From assembly GCF_900105495.1 (NCBI RefSeq), contig NZ_FNTF01000002.1, positions 6,030,001-6,094,000 on the forward strand: 64,000 bases of DNA. The letters run 5' to 3'. The translations under genes and the position numbers were made by a program. The notes below the pieces were generated by a model. The model saw only the letters and a program-made list of their open reading frames with translations. It was not told the DNA's origin and made no database searches. The stretch comes from Pseudomonas frederiksbergensis (GTDB taxonomy: Bacteria; Pseudomonadota; Gammaproteobacteria; Pseudomonadales; Pseudomonadaceae). This document shows, one piece after another, positions 29,240 through 39,447 of this stretch (the first letter of the stretch is position 1; each line of letters begins with the position of its first letter).

Positions 29240-29333
29240 CCTGTGGGAGCGAGCCTGCTCGCGATAGCGGTGTGTCAGCCAACATCAATGTTGAATGTTA
29301 AACCGCTATCGCGAGCAGGCTCACTCCCACAGG
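29240..29333. repeat. inverted pair of REP elements
   Basis: CCTGTGGGAGCGAGCCTGCTCG and its mirror CGAGCAGGCTCACTCCCACAGG flank the spacer GTGTCAGCCAACATCAATG. It separates the TetR gene end from the lipoprotein gene. Confidence 0.88.
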
Positions 29334-29353
29334 AGGTGTGGCGCCCACTGGGG

Positions 29354-30070
29354 TTACACCGACGCCAATACCAAATGCATGTAGCGGGTCAGGATGCCGA
29401 GCATTTCGGCTTCGGCGACAGGCTCGGCGTCGTTGAGCAGGCCCTGATATTCCATCCGTCCGATAATCGCCGTCAACACTTTGGCATCCTGTTGTGGTTC
29501 GCGGGAACCCAACACCTCGAAAAAATGGCAGGTGCCTTGCAGAAGAATTTGCTGATGCGAGCGCACCAACTCCGCCAGACGCGGGTTCAACAGGGCTTCC
29601 TGACGGAACGCCTGTTCGGCCATCAAGTGTTCGCGACGGGTGTGCAACTGACGCTGCACATAATCGGCGGTCAGTCGCGCGATATCGTCGGCCAGCTGCG
29701 AACGCGACTCGGGGCTGCCATCGCCATAAGCAACCATCTCGCGCAGCAGGCCTTCGTTGCTGGTCCACAACTTGGCCATGAACGCCGCGCTGCGTTCCAC
29801 GTATTGGGCAAAGGTATCGGTGAGCAGGTCATCGATGTCCTTGAAATAGTAAGTGGTGGCCGACAGCGGCACACCGGCCTCGGCGGCCACCGCGCGGTGA
29901 CGCACGGCCCGTACGCCATCGCGCACGACAATGCGCATCGCCGCATCGAGAATGTCCTGTCGACGCTGTTCACTGCCCTGTCGGCTGGCCTTGCGACCCT
30001 GGTACTGAACACTTTCAGCGACCGCAGTGGCGACGTCCGCTGCACCCTCTTGAGCAATTGCACGGTTCAC
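29354..30070 (-). CDS. TetR-family transcriptional regulator
   Basis: A 238-residue TetR regulator with an N-terminal extension of about 35 residues, then the HTH (DILDAAMRIVVRDGVRAVRH, AEAGVPLSATTYYFKDIDDLL). The C-terminal ligand domain has no recognisable specificity. The start codon is GTG at 30070, preceded by GAGGAA at a suitable distance. It lies downstream of lysS beyond a terminator, so it is transcribed on its own. Targets are not evident from neighbours. Confidence 0.87.
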   Translation of the reverse strand: MNRAIAQEGAADVATAVAESVQYQGRKASRQGSEQRRQDILDAAMRIVVRDGVRAVRHRAVAAEAGVPLSATTYYFKDIDDLLTDTFAQYVERSAAFMAKLWTSNEGLLREMVAYGDGSPESRSQLADDIARLTADYVQRQLHTRREHLMAEQAFRQEALLNPRLAELVRSHQQILLQGTCHFFEVLGSREPQQDAKVLTAIIGRMEYQGLLNDAEPVAEAEMLGILTRYMHLVLASV

Positions 30071-30131
30071 GACAGGTATTCCTCTCTTACTTGAAAAGTA
30101 ACCAATTGATACGTTTGTACCAGACAGGCAA

Positions 30132-30162
30132 TAAAAAGCCGCCTGTTTTAGGCGGCTTTTTT
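30132..30162. terminator. bidirectional intrinsic terminator after lysS
   Basis: AAAAAGCCGCCTGTTTTAGGCGGCTTTTTT forms a seven-base GC stem flanked by A and T tracts. It ends lysS transcription on the minus strand. Confidence 0.88.
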
Positions 30163-30172
30163 ATCGAAACAC

Positions 30173-31675
30173 TTACGCTTGTGGCCGCATGTGCGGGAAC
30201 AGGATCACGTCGCGGATCGACGGGGAGTTGGTCAGCAGCATCACCAGACGGTCGATGCCGATACCTTCACCGGCCGTTGGCGGCATGCCGTACTCCAGCG
30301 CGCGAACGAAGTCGGCGTCGTAGTGCATGGCCTCGTCGTCGCCAGCGTCCTTGTCAGCCACCTGCGCCATGAAGCGCTCGGCCTGGTCTTCCGCGTCGTT
30401 CAACTCGGAGTAGGCGTTGGCGATTTCACGGCCACCGATGAACAGTTCGAAACGGTCGGTGACGTTCGGGTTGTCGTCGTTACGACGGGCCAGCGGCGAC
30501 ACTTCGAACGGGTACTGAGTGATGAAGTGCGGCTGCTCCAGCTTGTGCTCGACCAGCTCTTCGAAAATCATCACCTGCAATTTGCCCAGACCTTCGAAGC
30601 CCAGCACCTTGGCGCCGGCCTTCTTGGCGATGGCGCGGGCCTTCTCGATATCAGTCAGGTCGTCAGCAGTCAGCTCAGGGTTGTACTTGAGGATCGAGTC
30701 GAACACCGACAGACGCACGAACGGTTCGCCGAAGTGGAACACCTTGTCGCCGTACGGCACGTCGGTGCTGCCCAGAACCAGCTGCGCCAGTTCGCGGAAC
30801 AGTTCTTCGGTCAGGTCCATGTTGTCTTCGTAGTCGGCGTAAGCCTGGTAGAACTCCAACATGGTGAATTCAGGGTTGTGACGAGTGGAAACGCCTTCGT
30901 TACGGAAGTTGCGGTTGATCTCGAAGACCTTTTCAAAACCACCGACCACCAGACGCTTGAGGTACAGCTCAGGCGCGATACGCAGGAACATTTCCAGGTC
31001 CAGCGCGTTGTGGTGAGTCTCGAACGGCTTGGCTGCCGCGCCACCCGGAATGGTTTGCAGCATCGGCGTTTCCACTTCCAGGAAGTCGCGCTGCATCAGG
31101 AAACTGCGGATGTGCGCAATCACCTGCGAACGTACGCGGAAGGTCTGGCGCACTTCTTCGTTGACGATCAGGTCAACGTAACGCTGGCGATAGCGCTGCT
31201 CGGTGTCGGTCAGGCCGTGGTGCTTGTCCGGCAGCGGGCGCAGGGATTTGGTCAGCAGGCGCACTTCAGTCATTTCGACGTACAGGTCGCCCTTGCCGGA
31301 ACGCGCCAGGGTGCCAACAGCTGCGATGATGTCGCCCATGTCCCAGGTTTTCACCGAGGCCAGGGTTTCTTCGGACAGGGTTTTACGGTTGACGTAGACC
31401 TGAATGCGACCGGTCATGTCCTGGATCACCATGAACGAGCCACGGTTGAGCATGATGCGACCGGCAACCTTGACCGGGATCGCAGCCTCTGCCAGCTCTT
31501 CCTTGGTCTTGTCCGCGTACTGTTTCTGCAAGTCTTCGCAGTAGTTGTCGCGGCGGAAGTCGTTCGGGAAGGCATTGCCCTTGGCGCGCTCGGCAGCCAG
31601 CTTTTCCTTGCGCAGGGCGATCAGGGAGTTTTCTTCCTGTTGCAGGGCTTGCGGGTCGAGTTCTAGGTCGCTCAT
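30173..31675 (-). CDS. lysS: lysyl-tRNA synthetase, class II
   Basis: A 500-residue class IIb synthetase that charges tRNA-Lys. The N-terminal OB-fold anticodon-binding region ([20 protein letters not shown]) is followed by motif 1 near FLEVETPML, motif 2 in [11 protein letters not shown] and motif 3 in [20 protein letters not shown]. Its length is normal. It lies 71 bases after prfB, the same prfB-lysS order as in E. coli and other gammaproteobacteria, and ends at a terminator. Confidence 0.96.
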   Translation of the reverse strand: MSDLELDPQALQQEENSLIALRKEKLAAERAKGNAFPNDFRRDNYCEDLQKQYADKTKEELAEAAIPVKVAGRIMLNRGSFMVIQDMTGRIQVYVNRKTLSEETLASVKTWDMGDIIAAVGTLARSGKGDLYVEMTEVRLLTKSLRPLPDKHHGLTDTEQRYRQRYVDLIVNEEVRQTFRVRSQVIAHIRSFLMQRDFLEVETPMLQTIPGGAAAKPFETHHNALDLEMFLRIAPELYLKRLVVGGFEKVFEINRNFRNEGVSTRHNPEFTMLEFYQAYADYEDNMDLTEELFRELAQLVLGSTDVPYGDKVFHFGEPFVRLSVFDSILKYNPELTADDLTDIEKARAIAKKAGAKVLGFEGLGKLQVMIFEELVEHKLEQPHFITQYPFEVSPLARRNDDNPNVTDRFELFIGGREIANAYSELNDAEDQAERFMAQVADKDAGDDEAMHYDADFVRALEYGMPPTAGEGIGIDRLVMLLTNSPSIRDVILFPHMRPQA

Positions 31676-31746
31676 GTCTTTAAAAATTCCATCACAGGTT
31701 CGTTGCCCCCGCGGGTGGCAGGGGACTTAAGGTCTTGACTGGCGGT

Positions 31747-32842
31747 TTACAAGCCTTGTTTCAGGCTGGCCACCAGGTATTCGTCGATATCGCCGTCGAG
31801 CACCTTGTCGCAGTCGCTGCGTTCGATGTTAGTGCGCAAATCCTTGATTCGCGACGCATCGAGTACATACGAGCGGATCTGGTGACCCCAGCCGATGTCC
31901 GACTTGGTGTCTTCCAGGGCCTGGGAGGCGGCATTGCGTTTCTGTACTTCCTGCTCGTACAAGCGCGCCCGCAACATTTTCATCGCGGTGTCTTTGTTGG
32001 CGTGCTGGGAGCGTTCGTTCTGGCAGCTGACCACGGTGTTGGACGGTACGTGCGTAATACGCACGGCCGAGTCGGTGGTGTTTACGTGCTGACCACCGGC
32101 ACCGGAGGAGCGATAGGTATCGATGCGCAGGTCCGACGGGTTGATGTCGATTTCGATGTTGTCATCGATTTCCGGCGACACGAACACGGCCGAGAACGAG
32201 GTGTGGCGACGGTTGCCGGAATCGTACGGGCTCTTGCGCACCAGGCGGTGCACGCCGATTTCGGTACGCAACCAGCCAAAGGCGTATTCGCCCTTGATGT
32301 GCACGGTAGCGCCTTTGATACCGGCGACTTCACCGGCCGACAGTTCCATGATGGTCGCGTCGAAACCGCGTTTGTCGGCCCAGCGCAGGTACATGCGCAG
32401 CAGGATGTTGGCCCAGTCCTGAGCCTCGGTACCGCCAGAGCCGGCCTGGATGTCCAGGTAAGCGTTGTTGGCGTCCATCTCACCGCTGAACATGCGACGG
32501 AATTCGAGTTTTTCCAGGGATTCGCGCAAACGCTCGACTTCGGCAGCGACGTCATCGACGGCGGCCTGGTCTTCTTCTTCGGCGGACATCAGCAGCAGGT
32601 CTTTGGCATCGGCCAGGCCTGTGTGCATTTCGTCGAGGGTTTCGACGATCTGAGCCAGCAGCGACCGCTCGCGGCCCAGCTCCTGAGCGTACGTCGGGTT
32701 GTTCCAGACAGACGGATCTTCAAGCTCGCGATTGACTTCAGTCAGACGCTCATGCTTTTGATCGTAGTCAAAGATACCCCCGAATAGTTTCGGAGCGCTC
32801 GGACAGGTCCTTGATACTGTTAAGGATCGGGTTGATTTCCAT
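31747..32842 (-). CDS. prfB: peptide chain release factor 2, with programmed +1 frameshift
   Basis: RF2 releases peptides at UGA and UAA. Translation starts at ATG 32842 ([18 protein letters not shown]...) and meets an in-frame TGA after codon 24 (RGYL-stop, 32770-32768). A +1 shift continues [12 protein letters not shown] to 31747, giving a protein of about 364 residues. This is the classic autoregulatory frameshift. The peptidyl-hydrolase GGQ ([10 protein letters not shown]) is intact. The stop-codon-recognition tripeptide, SPF in E. coli RF2, reads SPY here ([15 protein letters not shown]). It is upstream of lysS in the same direction. Confidence 0.95.
32764..32782 (-). promoter_or_regulatory. 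prfB programmed +1 frameshift site
   Basis: On the minus strand CGGGGGTATCTTTGACTAC contains the slippery CUU, the UGA stop followed by C, and the Shine-Dalgarno-like GGGGG three bases upstream of CTT, all elements of the RF2 frameshift signal. Low RF2 slows termination and favours the shift. Confidence 0.93.
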
Positions 32843-32960
32843 GGCGGGCAGCACTCGTTGGCGAACTTTTGAAAGCCGGCGAGTATAACGTAATCAGGCT
32901 GTCACGGCAGCCCGCCTGGCGGCTTTAGGGGCGAATGGTTTTGGCTAAACGGCGAACACT

Positions 32961-33123
32961 TGTAGCAGCGGTCGAGCCCCGCGAGGCCGCGTTCGAGGAC
33001 GAAGTCCTCGCCAGTCCTGCGCACGCGGTTTGTCTGGAAGATCGCGTTGCCTGGTTTTACGACGGCTGCGTCCGAACGCGGCCCGCACCGAACGCAGCCT
33101 CGCGGGGCTCGACAGCAGCTACG
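32961..33123. repeat. inverted repeat pair of a second REP-like family
   Basis: TGTAGCAGCGGTCGAGCCCC at the left edge is mirrored at 33089-33123 by the arm beginning CGAACGCAGCCTCGCGG and ending CGACAGCAGCTAC. Inner dyads are CGAGGACGAAGTCCTCG and CGTCCGAACGCGG. It occupies most of the 308-base gap between prfB and wspR. A 128-residue open frame across it is not a credible gene. Confidence 0.83.
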
Positions 33124-33150
33124 GTGCTACGGCGTGAGGTGGTTTGTGGG

Positions 33151-34152
33151 TTATTCGATCCCAACCTGATTGCGCCCATTGTTCTTCGCCAGATACAGCC
33201 CCTTGTCCGCCGCCGAGATCAGTTGACGGCAATCGCCCCCCGGTTGCGGGGTCATGGTCGACAGGCCGATGCTGATGGTCAGGCTCGATCCTTCAATCGG
33301 GGAAATATGCGGAATTTTTAGCGACGCTACGGTCTGGCGCAGTTTTTCCGCCACCATCCGGGCACCGCCCTGCGACGTATTGGGCAGCACCAGGGCGAAT
33401 TCTTCGCCGCCGTAACGGGCCGGCAGGTCCGAAGGTCGGGCGCTGGCATCACGGATCGCCGTGGCCACTTTGCGCAAGGCTTCATCGCCTTCAAGGTGAC
33501 CGAAACTGTCGTTGTAGGACTTGAAGTAATCCACATCGATCATCAGCAGGGACAGTTGACTCTGGTCGCGCAGCGAACGGCGCCACTCAAGCTCCAGGTA
33601 TTCGTCGAAATGCCGACGGTTCGACAGCCCGGTCAGGCCATCCGAGTTCATCAAGCGTTGCAGCACCAGGTTGGTGTCCAGCAACTGCTGCTGGCTGACC
33701 CGCAGCGCGCGATACGCGGCGTCACGCTGCAGCAACGTCATGTAGGAGCGCGAGTGATAGCGGATGCGCGCCACCAGTTCGATGTTGTCCGGCAACTTGA
33801 CCAGGTAATCATTGGCCCCGGCCGCAAACGCCGCGCTCTTGATCAGCGGGTCTTCCTTGGTCGACAGGACAATGATCGGGATGTCCTTGGTCGCCGGATG
33901 GTTGCGGTATTCGCGCACCAGGCTCAAGCCGTCAAGACCGGGCATCACCAGATCCTGGAGAATCACCGTCGGTTTTATTCGGATCGCCTGGGCGATGGCC
34001 TGGTGCGGGTCGGAGCAGAAGTGGAAGTCGATGTTTTCTTCGTTCGACAACCCGCGGCGCACCGCCTCGCCGATCATTGCCTGATCGTCCACCAACAACA
34101 CCATGGCGGCGTTTTCGTCGGTTTTGAAGCCGTCGAGCTGTAAGTCATTCAT
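33151..34152 (-). CDS. wspR: response regulator diguanylate cyclase WspR
   Basis: A 333-residue output protein of the Wsp surface-sensing pathway that makes cyclic di-GMP when phosphorylated. The receiver domain has its phospho-acceptor Asp67 ([13 protein letters not shown]). A helical stalk leads to a GGDEF domain with active-site GGEEF at 248-252 and an intact inhibitory I-site R239-x2-D242. All catalytic elements are intact, so the enzyme should be active. It is last gene of the wsp operon, 48 bases after wspF. Confidence 0.96.
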   Translation of the reverse strand: MNDLQLDGFKTDENAAMVLLVDDQAMIGEAVRRGLSNEENIDFHFCSDPHQAIAQAIRIKPTVILQDLVMPGLDGLSLVREYRNHPATKDIPIIVLSTKEDPLIKSAAFAAGANDYLVKLPDNIELVARIRYHSRSYMTLLQRDAAYRALRVSQQQLLDTNLVLQRLMNSDGLTGLSNRRHFDEYLELEWRRSLRDQSQLSLLMIDVDYFKSYNDSFGHLEGDEALRKVATAIRDASARPSDLPARYGGEEFALVLPNTSQGGARMVAEKLRQTVASLKIPHISPIEGSSLTISIGLSTMTPQPGGDCRQLISAADKGLYLAKNNGRNQVGIE

Positions 34153-34200
34153 AGGCAGTCACCTGAGTACTACTTGGTCCAGGATTGCTGTGAAAGTTCT

Positions 34201-35211
34201 TCATTTGGGGAATATCTCCAGCAATCGTGGCGCTATCTTGTCCAGTGGACGGATTTCCATCGCGGCATCGATGGCCGCTGCCGCCTTCGGCATTCCGTAC
34301 ACCGCACTGCTGTTCTGATCCTGAGCGATGGTCAGGTAGCCCTGTTGGCGCATGAGTTTAAGCCCCTGTGCGCCATCGCGTCCCATGCCGGTGAGCAAAA
34401 CACCCACGGCATCGCCGTTCCAGTAACTGGCCACACTCTCGAAAAACACATCGATCGAGGGCCGGTAGATCTCGTTGACCGGTTCGGCGGTGTAGGCCAG
34501 CGTGCCGTTTTTCAACAAGCGAATATGGTGGTTGGTGCCCGCCAGCAACACCGAGCCGGCCTGCGGAGGCTCACCTTCCTGGGCCAGGCGCACATCCAGG
34601 CCGCTGGCGCTGCTGAGCCATTCGGCCATGCCGGCGGCGAACACCTGGTCGACATGCTGCACCAGCACGATGGCCGCCGAAAAATTTTGCGGCAGCCCCT
34701 TGAGCAAGACTTCCAGCGCCGCCGGCCCACCTGCCGATGAGCCAATGGCGACCAGGCGCTGGCGCGAACCTGAACTGCGGTGCGGGCTCGGGGCGGCTCG
34801 CTCGCGATTGCCCCGGTCACCGATCAGCCAACCGATGTTCATGATCTTGCGCAGTAACGGGGCTGCTGCCTCCTGGGCATTGCCGGCACCGATGGCCGGC
34901 GTATCGACCACATCCAGCGCTCCGTGGCCCATGGCCTCGAACACCCGATGCACGTTCTGCTCGCGGTCGACCGTAACGATGACAATCGCGCACGGCGTCT
35001 CGGCCATGATCCGCCGGGTCGCCTCCACGCCGTCCATCACGGGCATGATCAGGTCCATCAGAATCAGATCCGGCGTATTTTCAGCGCACCGCTGCACCGC
35101 CTCGGCCCCATTGCTGGCGACCCAGACCACTTCGTGCGCCGGATCGAAAGCCAAGGCGCGGCGTAGAGCCTCCACCGCCATGGGCATGTCGTTGACGATC
35201 GCTATTTTCAT
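34201..35211 (-). CDS. wspF: CheB-like methylesterase WspF
   Basis: A 336-residue methylesterase response regulator that removes methyl groups from WspA and so damps the pathway. The receiver Asp is D53 (LILMDLIMPVMDG). The esterase domain has S159 (IGSSAGG), H186 (LVQHVDQ) and D279 (LTGMGRDG). Loss of this gene locks WspR on and gives wrinkly colonies in P. fluorescens (established knowledge); here the gene is intact. Its start overlaps the end of wspE (ATGA). Confidence 0.95.
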   Translation of the reverse strand: MKIAIVNDMPMAVEALRRALAFDPAHEVVWVASNGAEAVQRCAENTPDLILMDLIMPVMDGVEATRRIMAETPCAIVIVTVDREQNVHRVFEAMGHGALDVVDTPAIGAGNAQEAAAPLLRKIMNIGWLIGDRGNRERAAPSPHRSSGSRQRLVAIGSSAGGPAALEVLLKGLPQNFSAAIVLVQHVDQVFAAGMAEWLSSASGLDVRLAQEGEPPQAGSVLLAGTNHHIRLLKNGTLAYTAEPVNEIYRPSIDVFFESVASYWNGDAVGVLLTGMGRDGAQGLKLMRQQGYLTIAQDQNSSAVYGMPKAAAAIDAAMEIRPLDKIAPRLLEIFPK

Positions 35212-37496
35212 GCACGCGCTCCTCCAATGAGCTCAACCACCGCGTCAAGCAGGGCGTCGTCATGAAAACTGGCCTTGGCTAGATAATAGTCGGCTCCAGC
35301 GTCCAGTCCACGGCGACGGTCCTCTTCACGATCCTTGTAAGACACCACCATCACCGGCAGGGATTGCAGGCGATTGTCCCGACGCAGCAAAGACACCAGC
35401 TCGATGCCATCCATGCGCGGCATATCGATATCGGTGATCAGCAGATCGAAATCCTCCGATCGCAATGCGTTCCAGCCATCCATTCCGTCCACCGCCACCG
35501 CCACGTCGTAGCCGCGATTGAGTAGCAACTTGCGTTGCAGCTCACGCACCGTCAGCGAATCGTCGACCACCAGAATCCGTTTTCGAGCCGCTTCAACCGC
35601 CTGGTTGCCCTGTCGGGCGATGCGCTCAAGACGCCCGGTATTGAGCAGTTTGTCCACCGAACGCAGCATGTCTTCGACATCGACGATCAGCACCACGGAA
35701 CCATCGTCGAGCAAGGCCCCGGCGGAAATGTCCTGCACCTTGCCCAGACGCTCGTCCAGCGGCAACACGACCAACGTTCGTTCGCCGATAAACCGCTCGA
35801 CCGCCACGCCGTAAATCGCCTCGCGTTCGCGAATCACCACCACTTTTAGGGTTTGCTGACTGTTCTGGCCCGCTGGGCGCTGCAACAGCTGACTGGCGGC
35901 GACCAGCCCGACATGCCGGCCTTCGTGCCAGAAATGCTGACGACCTTCGACCTGGACAATGTCCGCCGGCTCCAGATCGCACATCCGTTCGATATGGGCC
36001 AGCGGGAAGGCATACGCCTCATCACCGACTTCCACCACCAGGCTGCGCACCACCGACAGGGTCAGCGGCACTTCGAGGTGAAAACGACTGCCCTCGCCCG
36101 CCACCTGCTCCAGCACGACCGCGCCGCGCACCTGGCGGACCATGTGCTGGACCGCATCCAGCCCGACGCCGCGCCCGGAGACTTCGGTGACCGTGTCGCG
36201 CAGGCTGAAACCCGGCAAGAACAGGAAGGTCAGCAGCTCTTCCTCACTCAATTGCGCGGCGGTTTCGGCCGGGGACAATTGGCGTTCGATGATGCTGCGG
36301 CGGACCTTTTCCAGGTCGACGCCATTGCCGTCATCGCTCAACTCCAGCACCAGCAAACCGGCCTGATGGGAAGCGCGCAAACGGATCAGGCCTTCAGCGG
36401 GTTTGCCCGCCAATAGCCGTTGTTCCGGGGATTCGATGCCGTGATCCACGGCATTGCGCAGCAGGTGCGTCAGCGGCGCTTCCAGCTTTTCCAAGACGTC
36501 ACGGTCGACCTGGGTTTTCTCGCCCTCGATCTCCAGCCGCACATGCTTGCCGAGGCTGCGACCGAGGTCGCGGACCATGCGCTCCTGCCCGGTCAACACA
36601 TCGGCAAACGGCCGCATGCGGCAAGCCAACGCGGTGTCGTACAACACTTGCGCCCGTTGACTGGCCTGCCAGGCGAACTCATCCAGTTCGGCGTTCTTTT
36701 CCGCCAGCAATTGCTGAGACTCAGCCAATAGCCGACGAGCGACTTCGAGGGCTTCCTGTGCTTCCAGGCTCAAGGCATGTTCCTTGAGGTGGACGTTGAG
36801 ATTTTCCAGGGCTCGCAGGCCATTGTTCTGCATGCGCTTGAGGCGTTGCATGGTGGCCAGGTGCGGTTTGAGCCGCAGGGTTTCCACCAATGATTTGCTC
36901 GACAGATCAAGCAGGCTGTTCAGGCGTTCGGCCGTGACTCGCAGCACCCGCTCGCCATTTTCGGTAGTGCGCTTGGCCTTGCGTGGCGGTTCTGCGGGTT
37001 GCGGTTCGGCGACCGGAATTGGCGCTTCGGCCTTGGGCGCAGGTGCTTCGAGCTGAAGTTCCGCCATCACCGGCGCGACTGGCGCAGTGACCGGAGCGGG
37101 CGCCGCCATCGGATCCAGCAACAGCGCCATCAACACCCCATAGGCCTCGATTTCCGCCGGTTCAGGGTTGTTGTCCGGCGTCGCAATGCGCATCAGCAAA
37201 TCGGTGCCTTGCAACAAGGCATCGATGTGCTCGGGCCGCAGGTACAGGCGCCCTTCCTGGGCACTGACCAGGCAATCCTCCATCACATGCGCGACGCTGA
37301 CCCCGGCATCGACGCCGACAATCCGCGCCGCCCCCTTGAGCGAGTGCGCCGCGCGCATGCACGATTCGAGATGATCGGCCTGGGTCGGGTCGCGCTCCAG
37401 CGCCAGAAGACCTGCGCTCAGCACCAGCGTCTGGGCCTCGGCTTCCATACTGAACAGTTCCAGCAAAGAGGCGTCGCGCATTTGCTCGGGGGTCAT
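35208..37496 (-). CDS. wspE: CheA-like hybrid histidine kinase WspE
   Basis: A 762-residue kinase-receiver hybrid. Domains in order are Hpt with His51 (RAAHSLKGAARIVG), a dimer region, an HATPase with LRNAVDHGIESPEQR, a CheW-like coupling domain (VRSLVVEVGDEAYAFPL) and a C-terminal receiver with Asp689 (LLITDIDMPRMDG). It phosphorylates WspR and WspF. It overlaps wspD and wspF by four bases on each side, consistent with a coupled operon. Confidence 0.95.
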   Translation of the reverse strand: MTPEQMRDASLLELFSMEAEAQTLVLSAGLLALERDPTQADHLESCMRAAHSLKGAARIVGVDAGVSVAHVMEDCLVSAQEGRLYLRPEHIDALLQGTDLLMRIATPDNNPEPAEIEAYGVLMALLLDPMAAPAPVTAPVAPVMAELQLEAPAPKAEAPIPVAEPQPAEPPRKAKRTTENGERVLRVTAERLNSLLDLSSKSLVETLRLKPHLATMQRLKRMQNNGLRALENLNVHLKEHALSLEAQEALEVARRLLAESQQLLAEKNAELDEFAWQASQRAQVLYDTALACRMRPFADVLTGQERMVRDLGRSLGKHVRLEIEGEKTQVDRDVLEKLEAPLTHLLRNAVDHGIESPEQRLLAGKPAEGLIRLRASHQAGLLVLELSDDGNGVDLEKVRRSIIERQLSPAETAAQLSEEELLTFLFLPGFSLRDTVTEVSGRGVGLDAVQHMVRQVRGAVVLEQVAGEGSRFHLEVPLTLSVVRSLVVEVGDEAYAFPLAHIERMCDLEPADIVQVEGRQHFWHEGRHVGLVAASQLLQRPAGQNSQQTLKVVVIREREAIYGVAVERFIGERTLVVLPLDERLGKVQDISAGALLDDGSVVLIVDVEDMLRSVDKLLNTGRLERIARQGNQAVEAARKRILVVDDSLTVRELQRKLLLNRGYDVAVAVDGMDGWNALRSEDFDLLITDIDMPRMDGIELVSLLRRDNRLQSLPVMVVSYKDREEDRRRGLDAGADYYLAKASFHDDALLDAVVELIGGARA

Positions 37497-38176
37497 GTAA
37501 GGCTCCGGGTCACGGCGGACAACAGCTGTTCTTCATCCAGCCAACGCAGGCTGCGACTTTTGAATTGCAACACGCCACGGGTGTATTTGGCGCTGGCCTG
37601 CGTACCAGAGCGGGACGCCGCCTCGAGGACGCGCTCGTCGATGGCGTGAATCCCGTCCACTTCATCCACCGGCACCACCACCGGCCCGCCGTGTGCGGCG
37701 ATGATCAGCATGCGCGGCATGACCCGCGCACCGGACGCCGTGCTGCTGGCGCCATCGAGCCCGAGCAATTCCACCAGCGACAGGCACGCCACCAACGCGC
37801 CGCGCACATTCGCCACGCCGAGCAAAGCCCGGGAGCGTTGGTGCGGCAGGGAATGAATCGCTTGCAGCGGCGCCACTTCCACCAGACTGCGAGTGGCCAG
37901 GGCCAGCCATTCTTCACCCAGGCGGAACATCAGCAGTGAACGGGTTTTCACCTCGCTCTCGAGCGTGCTGGAGGCTTGCCCACGGTCTTCCTGCTGCAAC
38001 GCGTAGCGGTCGAGTAAGCGCGTCGCCGCGGCCGAATACACCGCGCAATTGCGGCAGTGAATGTGATCGCTCAGAAGCGGGCAGGACTTGTCGCCGTGGA
38101 TACCGATGCGGTTCCAGCAGTCGTCGATGGCCTGGGCATCTTCATGGGTGAGGCTAAAGGTGTCGGCGGCGTTCAT
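37493..38176 (-). CDS. wspD: CheW-like coupling protein WspD
   Basis: A 227-residue CheW-type scaffold linking WspA to WspE. A cysteine-bearing N-terminal extension (DHIHCRNCAVYSAAATRLLDRY) precedes the CheW fold (RSLLMFRLGEEWLALATRSL, LLGVANVRGALVACLSL). It is longer than plain CheW because of that extension, as in known WspD. It overlaps wspC and wspE by four bases. Confidence 0.93.
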   Translation of the reverse strand: MNAADTFSLTHEDAQAIDDCWNRIGIHGDKSCPLLSDHIHCRNCAVYSAAATRLLDRYALQQEDRGQASSTLESEVKTRSLLMFRLGEEWLALATRSLVEVAPLQAIHSLPHQRSRALLGVANVRGALVACLSLVELLGLDGASSTASGARVMPRMLIIAAHGGPVVVPVDEVDGIHAIDERVLEAASRSGTQASAKYTRGVLQFKSRSLRWLDEEQLLSAVTRSLT

Positions 38177-39447
38177 CGTTTACGCTCACTGTCAGCGGCG
38201 CGCTCGCTGCGGGCGGCGCGGTCCTGCAATCGTCTGGCTCCCGCGGTGTCGCCCAAGGACTGCAGTAATGCCGCGAGGTGCATCAACGCGTCGGGATGTT
38301 GCGGGTCGAGGTACAACGCCTTGCGATAAAACCCCTGGGCTTCAAGGACTCTGCCGGCGACATCGCTGAGCAAGCCCAGCCAGTAGAAGACCTGGGCCAC
38401 GGGTTCATGACTGCGCAAATAGCTATCGCACGCGGCGCGGGCCTCGGCACTTTTGCCTTCGTTGGCCAGCGCGGCGATGTTTGCCAGCAGTGTGGCGGTG
38501 TCCGGGTTGGCGACTTTCGTCACGGCAGGTAGCGGCACCAACGTTGCGAAGGGGCGGTTGCGAATGGGCGGTGGTGCCACGCTGGGCACCGGTTGGCGCA
38601 CGGGCAGTGGCGTCGGCACGAACGTCGCAATGGGCAAAGGCTCCGGTGCGCTTTGACGACTGAACGCAAAGGACTGCGGGATGCCGATCGAACGCATGCC
38701 GAAACGGCCGAGCAAGCTGCCCTCGGCCGGGCCGATAAACAGCACGCCATCCACATGAGTCAGACGCTTGAGCACTTCGAACACTTGCTGCTGGGTCGGC
38801 TGATCGAAATAGATCAGCAGGTTGCGGCAAAACACAAAGTCATACGGCGGTTCGTTGGCCAGCAACGTCGGATCCAGCAGATTGCCGACCTGCAAACGCA
38901 CCTGTTCGAGCACTCGCCCGCTGAGGCGATAGCCCTCCTCGCCTTCGGCGGTGAAATGCCGGTCACGAAAGGCGATGTCCTGGCCCCGAAACGAATTCTT
39001 GCCATACAGCGCGCGCCGGGCTTTTTCCACCGACAACGGGCTGACGTCCATGCCTTCGACCTTGAACTGGTGCGGCTGTAACCCGGCATCGAGCAACGCC
39101 ATGGCGATGGAATACGGTTCTTCACCGGTGGAACACGGCAGGCTGAGAACCCGCAGCGCGCGCATGTTGTTGATGTCGCTCAGGCGTTTGCTGGCCAGTT
39201 TCGCCAACGTGGCGAAGGATTCCGGGTAACGGAAAAACCAGGTCTCGGGGACAATCACCGCTTCGATCAGCGCCTGCTGCTCGTCCTGCGAACCCTGCAA
39301 GGTGTGCCAGTACTCATCGGCCGTCAGCGCTTTGGATGCCGTGCTGCGCTGGCGCACCGCACGCTCGATGATCGCCGGGCCCACCGAGGTCACATCGAGA
39401 CCGATGCGCTCTTTGAGAAAATCGAAAAACCGTTGATCGTTGCTCAT
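38173..39447 (-). CDS. wspC: CheR-like methyltransferase WspC
   Basis: A 424-residue protein that methylates WspA glutamates using SAM. The N-terminal CheR helical domain is followed by the methyltransferase core (LRVLSLPCSTGEEPYSIAMAL; YDFVFCRNLLIYFD), a proline-rich linker, and two or three C-terminal TPR-like helices (AEARAACDSYLRSHEPVAQVFYW, AQGFYRKALYLDPQHPDALM). This CheR-TPR architecture is typical of WspC. Confidence 0.94.
   Translation of the reverse strand: MSNDQRFFDFLKERIGLDVTSVGPAIIERAVRQRSTASKALTADEYWHTLQGSQDEQQALIEAVIVPETWFFRYPESFATLAKLASKRLSDINNMRALRVLSLPCSTGEEPYSIAMALLDAGLQPHQFKVEGMDVSPLSVEKARRALYGKNSFRGQDIAFRDRHFTAEGEEGYRLSGRVLEQVRLQVGNLLDPTLLANEPPYDFVFCRNLLIYFDQPTQQQVFEVLKRLTHVDGVLFIGPAEGSLLGRFGMRSIGIPQSFAFSRQSAPEPLPIATFVPTPLPVRQPVPSVAPPPIRNRPFATLVPLPAVTKVANPDTATLLANIAALANEGKSAEARAACDSYLRSHEPVAQVFYWLGLLSDVAGRVLEAQGFYRKALYLDPQHPDALMHLAALLQSLGDTAGARRLQDRAARSERAADSERKR

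Noticed and set aside
30179..31666. 495-codon open frame antisense to lysS
   Set aside because: It mirrors lysS exactly and has no recognisable protein features.
31735..32787. 350-codon open frame antisense to prfB
   Set aside because: The prfB reading, with its frameshift cassette, GGQ and SPY motifs, is decisive.
32935..33321. 128-codon open frame before wspR
   Set aside because: It runs across an inverted repeat and into the 3' end of wspR, with no ribosome site or protein features.
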